A DNA stretch of 23,166 nucleotides. Source: Silene noctiflora (taxonomy: Eukaryota > Streptophyta > Magnoliopsida > Caryophyllales > Caryophyllaceae). The notes beneath the pieces are model-generated. The model saw only the letters and a list, made by a program, of their open reading frames with translations. It was not told where the DNA came from and made no database searches. The position numbers were made by a program, and so were the translations under genes. Positions 9,337 through 18,100 of the stretch are shown here, one piece after another. Positions within the stretch are counted from its first letter, which is position 1. Each line of letters starts with the position of its first letter. The stretch lies in contig VHZZ01002152.1 of assembly GCA_009801015.1 (NCBI GenBank), forward strand, positions 64,954-88,119, given 5' to 3'.

Positions 9337-9478
9337 ACCATCACCATTGGGATATGGGCATGGGTTATTCAAATCATTTACAATAGAGATGTACTTGGGT
9401 ATCTTAACCATCACCATTCGGATATGAGGGTAGGTTATTCAATCATGTACAATAGAGGTGTACTTCTGTATCTTAACC
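9337..9478. repeat. 70-bp tandem duplication just after the AVT1H stop codon
   Basis: Two units start ACCATCACCATT at 9337 and 9407 and both run to a TATCTTAACC block, with about ten differences plus small indels. It lies in the likely 3' untranslated region. Confidence 0.85.
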
Positions 9479-9730
9479 TTCAAAGTTTATAAAGAATGAT
9501 ATACGGAGTAGTGTTTTTATTGGTGACCGGCGTGTTTCGCCTCTTTGTTAGATGGATGTAGCGAATGCTGACCAGGGGTTTGTCAATTCTAGCAGAGGTG
9601 ATCAAATGCGAGATTCGGCCGGACGCGAATGAGGCTAGCATGTTTTTTTTTGCCCACGGACATGCTGATCGCGGTGGGCATGTGGGCTGTGCCTTTGTAC
9701 TATTGTAAAATACATTTTTTAGGCCTGCCA

Positions 9731-9810
9731 TGATACTGTCTTACAAGCCTAATGGGTCGTTCCGTCCAACGAACCAACTCTAATTTCTATCATTATGTAA
9801 GACAGTCTCA
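9731..9810. repeat. 80-bp inverted-repeat element, possible mini-MITE
   Basis: TGATACTGTCTTACA (9731-9745) pairs with TGTAAGACAGTCTCA (9796-9810), 14 of 15 bases matching, around a 50-base loop. No clear target duplication was seen. Confidence 0.55.
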
Positions 9811-10004
9811 TAAGTTTGTGTCGTAACAAGAAGTCAAAAACATGAATAGGGTGTTGACAATGAATTGAAAATGTGGTTGATGAGGTGGTTTACTTTAGAG
9901 GTGACCCATGTACTAGTGTCCTTGATTATGGTCAAAGTGGCTCTCTTAGCACATAAAAATTTAGTAGTTTTTCTCTAAAATAACGGTCTTCGAAATAAAA
10001 GTTC

Positions 10005-11257
10005 TAGGGTTATTTGATGGGAATAATCCATACTATTACCCATCTTCTCAAAATAATCCGAACTATATTTTAACCTAAAATAAACCATGCTATTGCCTTC
10101 ATTTACCCATAGTGCACTTAGGTNNNNNNNNNNNNNNNNNNNNNNNNNNNNNNNNNNNNNNNNNNNNNNNNNNNNNNNNNNNNNNNNNNNNNNNNNNNNN
10201 NNNNNNNNNNNNNNNNNNNNNNNNNNNNNNNNNNNNNNNNNNNNNNNNNNNNNNNNNNNNNNNNNNNNNNNNNNNNNNNNNNNNNNNNNNNNNNNNNNNN
10301 NNNNNNNNNNNNNNNNNNNNNNNNNNNNNNNNNNNNNNNNNNNNNNNNNNNNNNNNNNNNNNNNNNNNNNNNNNNNNNNNNNNNNNNNNNNNNNNNNNNN
10401 NNNNNNNNNNNNNNNNNNNNNNNNNNNNNNNNNNNNNNNNNNNNNNNNNNNNNNNNNNNNNNNNNNNNNNNNNNNNNNNNNNNNNNNNNNNNNNNNNNNN
10501 NNNNNNNNNNNNNNNNNNNNNNNNNNNNNNNNNNNNNNNNNNNNNNNNNNNNNNNNNNNNNNNNNNNNNNNNNNNNNNNNNNNNNNNNNNNNNNNNNNNN
10601 NNNNNNNNNNNNNNNNNNNNNNNNNNNNNNNNNNNNNNNNNNNNNNNNNNNNNNNNNNNNNNNNNNNNNNNNNNNNNNNNNNNNNNNNNNNNNNNNNNNN
10701 NNNNNNNNNNNNNNNNNNNNNNNNNNNNNNNNNNNNNNNNNNNNNNNNNNNNNNNNNNNNNNNNNNNNNNNNNNNNNNNNNNNNNNNNNNNNNNNNNNNN
10801 NNNNNNNNNNNNNNNNNNNNNNNNNNNNNNNNNNNNNNNNNNNNNNNNNNNNNNNNNNNNNNNNNNNNNNNNNNNNNNNNNNNNNNNNNNNNNNNNNNNN
10901 NNNNNNNNNNNNNNNNNNNNNNNNNNNNNNNNNNNNNNNNNNNNNNNNNNNNNNNNNNNNNNNNNNNNNNNNNNNNNNNNNNNNNNNNNNNNNNNNNNTG
11001 TATTGGTGAAGGACGAAGGTTATGAATTATGATGGAAGAGTCCGGGGGTATTATTGGTTTTAAAAAAAATAATTTTTTTTTTGTTTTTTTTTTATTTACT
11101 TTAAAAAAATGTTGTAACCTGATTAATAGGTAATAGGTTACCGAGTGTAGTTTGAGAAGATGAAGTTAATAGTACGGTTTATTCTGAGATTAAATATAGG
11201 TGAGATTATTCTAAGAAGATCACCCATAGTTTGGATTATTCTTGTCAAATAACCCTA
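10005..11257. mobile_element. DNA-transposon-like element with about 119-bp terminal inverted repeats, interior unsequenced
   Basis: The left end (10005-10123) starts TAGGGTTATTTGA and the right end (11139-11257) ends CAAATAACCCTA; reverse-complemented, the two ends align almost without gaps for about 119 bases, with most positions identical by eye (shared AATAATCC, ATCTTCT, CTATATTTAA-like and AATAAACC blocks). Within each end there is a subrepeat of AATAATCC/AATAAACC about every 30 bases. Long inverted ends suggest a Mutator-like or other DNA transposon, but no 9-bp target duplication is evident; TA flanks GGGTTATTTG on both sides. The gap hides any transposase. Confidence 0.65.
10124..10998. 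other. Assembly gap (875 N) plus adjoining unsequenced interior
   Basis: The gap starts exactly where the recognisable left inverted repeat ends. Any frames crossing it are artefacts. The stated length may be an estimate. Confidence 0.98.
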
Positions 11258-12090
11258 AATGTCATTCGTTTCTCGGTTGTGAAAATTTAACCTCAGGGTG
11301 GTATTGTTATCCGACTTACCCTTAAAGAATCATTATAAAAGAAAATGGTTTTATCTCGATTAATACAATACGACACAACGTTTTGTCTTTACCCCAAGGA
11401 CTTTCGAAAATTGTGGGTAAGAGGGATCTAGATTATCTAAAATGAAAATTGTGAAAACTTATATCAAATGACTGATACTTCACCACGGAAAAAATTACAT
11501 GACCGAATTAGGAAAGAATACCACCTTGTGTTATGATCAATGATAGATCTAAAAAATACCTAAAAAAGAGTAGATTACCCCATTTAAAGGGTTTTGCAAA
11601 AAATCATTTTTTCCTCATAAAGACATAAACTAAACCCAGGCTGTAACCTTTACCGTTCTTCAACAAAATCCACCCATTTTCTTTCCCCTAATTTTTTTAT
11701 TATTTTGTGGGCAAAACAAAAATAGAATCAATTCCTTCCCTTCTAACTTCTCCTAATTTTCTCTATCTTCCTCTTTCCTTCCCATTTCTAAAATACATTG
11801 TGTAAATTTGATTGCAATTCACAAATTACAAATCATCCAACTTCATTTTATGCATAGAAATCAAGAAATTTACACTTTTTTTTAGAATTTTATATTGGTA
11901 TGATGGAAATTTGAAGAATGTTGGATACAAATTGAAATTTGATGGAAATTAATTTATGGGATTGATTGAATTGTATGATTTTATGATATAAATTGAATTT
12001 TTATTGCAAAAGTCTAATCTTTTTGGAATTTGGTAGGAGGATTTGTTTTATTTTAGTAAAAGAGTAAAAGGAATATGAGATTAGTTAGAA
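11258..12090 (+). promoter_or_regulatory. Upstream region and probable leader of the NUDT16-like gene
   Basis: No other gene is visible. From about 11660 to 11800 the plus strand is CT-rich (runs such as CTTCCCTTCT and CTTCCTCTTTCC), like pyrimidine patches around plant transcription starts. Several ATGs between about 11850 and 12077 would hinder translation from a continuous leader, so either transcription starts late or a leader intron is removed. Neither can be decided from sequence alone. Confidence 0.35.
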
Positions 12091-12113
12091 ATGAGGATAA
12101 TTGGTGGATTTGA
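12075..12113 (+). other. Possible 12-codon upstream ORF before NUDT16
   Basis: ATG at 12075 opens a frame of 12 codons ending TGA at 12111-12113. It overlaps the in-frame upstream ATG (12091) of the main coding sequence and ends 31 bases before the likely start at 12145. If it is in the mRNA it could reduce translation. Confidence 0.35.
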
Positions 12114-12144
12114 AGAAGAAGAAGAAGAAGAGGAAGAGGAAGAA

Positions 12145-15100
12145 ATGTCTGAATTGGTTGCCCGCACTGGTCGACATCAACAACGTTATGAACATGGTTG
12201 TCGCCTTGTTGCTGGGTAATTTTCTAAACATTCCTTTATTTTTAGTTTAATTTAAACTTCGTTGTTTAGTTTGTTTCTTGAGTTTTTGATTGTTGAACTT
12301 GAATTTAGATTATAATTTTGCGTACTATAAATTTTGATTGTAATGTGGAAGATCTTAGAGAATAAGAGGGAATATATATTTGCATTTCCCATGGAACTGA
12401 AAGACCTGTCATTCTTTGGCTGTAAAATACCGCTTATGATGGAATAAAGTAAAATGACTCATAACCTAATGGAGGTTCTTTACCGTTTGAAGAAGTAGTC
12501 ATTTGATAAATTTTTTGATACATTTTCATTGTAGGTTAAACTCATATTAAAATATTCTCATGCCTAAATACAAAAAATTAAGCCATTTATTGGAGCCCTT
12601 GAGGCGTTATGGTGGTTGTATAATTGTTTAATTCACTTTAAATACATTATTCTTTTATTTATTTAATTAGCAATATCGCTTCCTTTATAGGTTAAGATGT
12701 AGGTCGTGTAGATGTCTGAATTGAAGTCATTTTTGTAGAAGTAGGTAATGTTTAAGAGTATCTTTGGGTGGTTAGATTGTAGGCATTGTCAATTTACAAT
12801 TTTGCATATTATTGATTCATTGCTCTTCATTTGTACAATAATTGAAACTTTGTGGTTCAAACATGAAATTTATTATGCTCGTAAGAGGATGAAAAATGCA
12901 CGTCTTTCAAGGTAAAAATTTTGTAGTTGTCATAGGAGTGTTGGAACAATTACGTTATTTAGTTTTGCTTTTTGACGACCTACTTATTAAGGTAGTGTGT
13001 TATGAAATGATCGAGGTTGCTATCACGGGATATAAAGGAACTCATCACGTTTCTTAAGGTTTCAAAGTTATGTTGAAGAGTGTAGGATACTTATTAGTAT
13101 TCATGAATTATGGGAGTAGGTTGTGTTTAAGGCTCCCTTTTGGTGGTTAGGTTGTAGGCATTGTCCATCATTAATTTTTTTGTTATTAACTAAGACTCAT
13201 TGCTTTTGATCTCAGTAAAGACTGAAGCTTTATGACCCAGATCACATGAATTTTCCATTGGCTGTGAAAGGATGGAAAATTGTGTGTCTTACAAGGACAA
13301 AGTTTTGTGGCTACGCTGGGAGTGCTACGACTTTGAAGAATCTCTTGATTTTGTTTTTGGTCTTGGATGAATAAGAATAAGGCCATGTGAAACGAAATGA
13401 TCAAGGTTCTCATCTTGAGATTTTTTAAAGGTATCTATTATGTATCTCAAGGTTTGATGTATATTGAAGAATGAAATGATCGGAGATAAATAAGGAATTG
13501 TATTATTGAAGATACGATCAAGGAGAATCCCCTAAGTTGACTTGGTCATGTAAGAGAGAGACCAAATGATGAACTGTTAGGAGGTTTGAATAGGCGTGAC
13601 ATAAGAGTTTTACCAATGATGAATACTTTTGAAATCATGGATCATAAGGATGATTAAAAGCGATGTAGGTCAGCGGGGGAACCAACTAGGTAGCAAGGGG
13701 TAACCGATGCTACCCCAAAGAAAAGAATCAATTGAGAAGATGAAGGTTTGCAACCTCAAATATGAGGATTTATAAGGAATAATTATGAATAATTGTTTAC
13801 ATGAATAGTAAAACTTCAGTGTAACTGGTAAAGTAGGTGGTACCCACACAAGGTGTTAGGAGTTCGAACCTCATAGTTGTCACTTTTCGATTCTTATTTG
13901 TTTTTTTTTTTGCCTTTGTAAATGAGTTAAAATCTTTTGTAAGTTATTATGTATTAAAGTTGTCATAGAAAAATTAAATGGAGATAAGGTGTTCAATTGT
14001 AAAAAAGAAAATTAAAAGTTACTTATATAATAATGGTTACACTTTTTTGTATCACAAAGTTACAATCAAAACTAATGTCAAAAAAATAAAATGAAGGATA
14101 AATTGTTGAATCACAAAATGAAAATTTTAAACTATTATATAGGGTTCATTGATTATTGATTTGAGTTTTGATTTTCTAATACAAGATATTTGTCGCGATT
14201 TTCATAGAAGTTTGGATAATTTTACGCTTTTTATATTTGCTACCCCAAATTTGCAAACCTGGGTTTTCCCCTGGATGGGAGAGGGGGAAGTGAGGGAAAG
14301 AATTTAAGTGGATAATGGGTTTTGACTATTTTTTTGTATCTGGTTTGATTTTTTTTCTTTTCAGCTTATCATTTACGGAGTAAATCTTTTTGTCTTCTTT
14401 CACAATGTTTTGTATTTCTTTTTCTTCACGTTTTTCCTTTGAGCTTATTTCTCTAATGAAATTATATGATTCTAGTATTCACTCTCATTCATAAGTCTTT
14501 CGTCATTTTATGTTTTTTTTATCTTTCTTCACAAGTTTTTTTCCCTTTTCGCATTTTACTTTGTTAAACTATTGTTTCGTCTTTTTTCTTAATGCCATCA
14601 CTGGTTTCCACCGGATATCAATGGTTTCATTCAACGATTTAGTTTAGCATACTATCGTGTTGTTGATTTGTATCTTTGTTACTTTTGCCTTCACTGACAT
14701 GCTTAGTTATAATTGTGGTTGTTCTTTTGCTGGATAGTGTGGGTCAGTGAATCATTATGTTATACTTTGCTTGTCATGAGTTATGTTAAGTTCAATAACT
14801 ACATTACCATGTCAACCTATGCCTGGATGATGGATCAAATGTGCATAACCTTTTTAATAATGATTCGTGTTGAGTAGTTAAATACGTTAACTTCCACACC
14901 TTAAATTAATGGGATGTTGTTAATGTATTTTTAGTTGTTTCATATACAAAGTGAGGAGGAGACCTATGGACGCACCAGTTAGGAGGCTGGAGACTTGGGT
15001 AACATAAAAAGTTGCTAGGGGTAGAGGAAGACCAAAACAGACATGGATGAGAGTGATAGAGCACGATATGAGATTTCTGGGGCTTGACGGGGGAATGGTG

Positions 15101-18100
15101 ATGGAGAAGGCACAATGGAGGGAAATGATACATGTGGATTTTTAGTATTTGATGTTATTTTGAAATATTTAGTGTTTTTATTTAATTTTTAAAAAATTAT
15201 TTGTTTTTTTTTCCGGATTTATTACACCTTGTTACCACCAACTTTCTTATATTTTAATACTAGTACACTTTTAAGGTATCTCGGACCCTTAAATTTTACT
15301 TCATTTTACAAAATCGTTTTAATCTTTATCCCCGATTTAAATTTTTAGGTTTTATAAAAGAAAACCNGACTCTGATTTTAAAACCTATAAGTTTACTTTG
15401 GCTCATGTACTATGTTTCACTCTCCTTTCGTTTTTCACTCTCCCTTTTCTGTTTTCGCATTTTGAGGTGTGCGTTTACCCATTGACGGTTCTTAACGATG
15501 ATTCATATCAGCCGACCCCAAATCATTTTGGGATTAAGGCTCTGATGTTGTTGTTGTTTCATATACAAAGTTGAAAATATTTTAAAGATATTTTAGTGTA
15601 CTTGGATATATTGTTATTATATTGGATCATAATTGCAGGTCTATTCCCTTTAGATATAGAAGTGCATCTGACTCTGACGAGAACGAATGTAAGAAAATCG
15701 TTGAAGTGCTTATGATCAGTTCCGCAAGTGGACCAGGTCTCTTGTTTCCTAAGGTATCTTGTCCAAACCTCTTGTCAATAAAACTTTATCGGTGACATGT
15801 GAAATCGTCAATAATCATAAATAATACTCCATTTTTTTTCCAAAAAGAGTCATTTACCTATTGTAATTTTGTTCATTTAGTCACATGCCTCATTGCTTTT
15901 TTTAGTAACTTTTTATCATCAAGAAGACATTTCTATCCTCTTTTAATTCAATGAGAGATAGTGAGACTCCACCAAAAAGGCCACTAATGCCCTTACTTGT
16001 TATCCTTTCCAATAATCGTATCGAACCTATATGGGGCTTTTTGGGGAAAATAAAGGGAGTAGTTAGGAGGCATACATGAATTCATTGCGTATGATTGTAT
16101 TTTATCCTTTTTCACAGTTTTACTCTTACTCTTACTCTTACTGGTGAAGGGAGACGGCAAAAAGACCTTAGAAAAACCCTTAATCATAAGTGTGGGTACA
16201 ATAAGGGACCAAACTCCTTATTTTAATTTTCCATATCTACCCTCACTGATAATGAATATTCTAACCGATTTTACAAATTAAACTCACAATCGTTTAATAC
16301 CCAATAACCAATATAAAATAATAAATTTTATTGACAAGTTTGATTATCTACAAGATTAAGATAGTTTTTTTTTTTGTTCTAACTTCGACAATTGTTTATG
16401 TTGGATCAATCATGAGTTTGTCCTTTTGTTCACTTGTGGTTAGATGGATAATTGGTGCGAGGCTTAGTCGTCACGCCTACCAAATAATATTTATAACTCT
16501 AACTAACTAGCAAGTAGCAAGTAGAGGTCGATCCCAAAAGACGGGTTGTCAAACTATGATCATTTGCAAACTAGTCATGTCTCGGTGTCACAAATTTGGT
16601 GTCACAAATTTGGGTTGAGATGAAAACGAAAATGTAAATGAAAGAAATAACAAAGCATATATGCAATTAAAAGTGGAGATGTAAACAATTGATTCAAGGC
16701 ACTAGGGTGTCATGGGTTCATAGGGGAAACATGGTGCGATCTTAGTGATGAATCTGGTAAATGATTGAAGTTATGCTATGATCGAGTTCGTTTATATCTT
16801 ACAATCCTTAGGGACATTTAGGTCTCGGAGTCGAGTTGGTTTATAACTTACGACACCTACAACGACTTCTTCCTCCCTATTAAACAAATGCATGGTCTAA
16901 CAAAACTCGAGTTGATTTATGTGTTACAAGTTTCATTAAAGAGATAGAGAATCATGCTAGGTTGTCAATCAAGTATTTCATCAAACATAACATGTGCATA
17001 AGTTGAAGAACATAACAATCAATCATTCATATGAACTCATTATGTAAAGATCTACCCCATGATTACTCCCCTAATCCCCCACTAACCCTAGCTAGAGGAC
17101 TACTCACACATCATATTGATAGTCATGCCAAAGAGGGTGTCAAACATCTTAGCAAACATAAACATGATGATGATGATGATAAAGTAAATAACAAGGTAAA
17201 TGATTAAGCAAAGGGTAAAAGGAATTATTCCAACTTAAAGCGAACAAAGGAATGGAAGAACTATAGAAGAAAGTTTTGATTAGTGATGAGAAGTTGTTAA
17301 TTCCTCAAACCAAGCCCAAGAATTCTTCAAAGAATTCTTCAAAGAATTCTTCAATTACCAAGTAGATCTTGAATTACTTGAATAACAAGGAAATGATTAA
17401 AATGTAATTAAGCTAAACTAAAGTAAGAGATTGATCCTAATGATCTATCTTTTTTTTTTTCTAAAATATAATTACATAGGCTATTTATATCAAGTACAAG
17501 AGTAGATTTAATTAAGGGCTTAAATGACGATTAGGCCCTTCGAATTAGTCCAAAGGGTAGCTAGAGTCAGTGGGACTCGTGGGGATCCTTATCTCGTAAG
17601 AAGGAAGGGAGCTGCTGGGGGACTTGTACGAGTTAGGGAGGACTCGCACGAACTGGCTGCAGACTCGCACGAGTGTGGGGGGGACTCGCGCGAGTTCTCC
17701 TTCAGTCAAGGGCTTGTTGCCCCAAGACTCGTGGGAGCTCCTCAGGACTCGTGGAGGCTCCTTATCATTGCCCAAATACTTCACAAAGCTACTATGGTCA
17801 TTAGCCTTGGTCCCTCTTTTTCGCATGGTCGTTAAGTGCAATCCATTTAGCTTTCGAAATGATCACGAATCCAAGGTTGGCACTCTTCTCCTACCAAAAG
17901 CACCAAATCCTCATAGAATAGCAAATAGGTGACTAAAGATAAGAAACGACCTTAATACATGCATAAAAGCGTGTGGAACGAGGCTAGTTAGGGGACTAAA
18001 TGTGCATAAATATGAGACACATCAATAATCAGTGAATTTATCATTTTCATCTCATAAATTCATTTTAATGGAGGGTTGGAGACTTAGGATTGGCATAAAT

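Larger units (their letters stand above)
9314..10004. other. 3' flank of AVT1H, no gene
   Basis: It holds the probable 3' untranslated region, a 70-bp tandem duplication (separate entry), a TACGGAGTA motif (9502), a GC-rich stretch with GCCCAC...GTGGGC inverted pairs near 9652-9690, and an 80-bp inverted-repeat element (separate entry). No canonical AATAAA soon after the stop was seen; plant genes often lack it. Confidence 0.5.
16453..18024 (-). mobile_element. Solo LTR, 1,572 bp, in NUDT16 intron 2
   Basis: The element starts TGGTGCGAGG and ends GACACATCA, so it has TG...CA ends (TGGTG against TGATG when inverted). It is flanked by a perfect 5-bp duplication ATAAT (16448-16452 and 18025-18029). 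No internal coding region or second LTR is present, so a solo LTR left by recombination is the simplest reading. Orientation is inferred as minus: on that strand it starts TGATGTGTCTCATATTTATG and has a TATAAATAG box at 17481-17489. Inside are a 12-bp x3 repeat, three CGAGTTnGTTTAT-like repeats and a GC-rich palindrome cluster (separate entries). The host family is not identified. Confidence 0.78.

Noticed and set aside
10087..11032. Two ORFs of over 300 residues
   Set aside because: They run through the N gap, so they are artefacts.
13817..13872. A functional tRNA gene
   Set aside because: A and B boxes are present but acceptor, D, anticodon and T stems do not pair as a tRNA; a SINE fits better.
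17524..17932. Overlapping ORFs on both strands in the GC-rich island
   Set aside because: They arise from palindromic repeats inside the solo LTR and show no protein signature.
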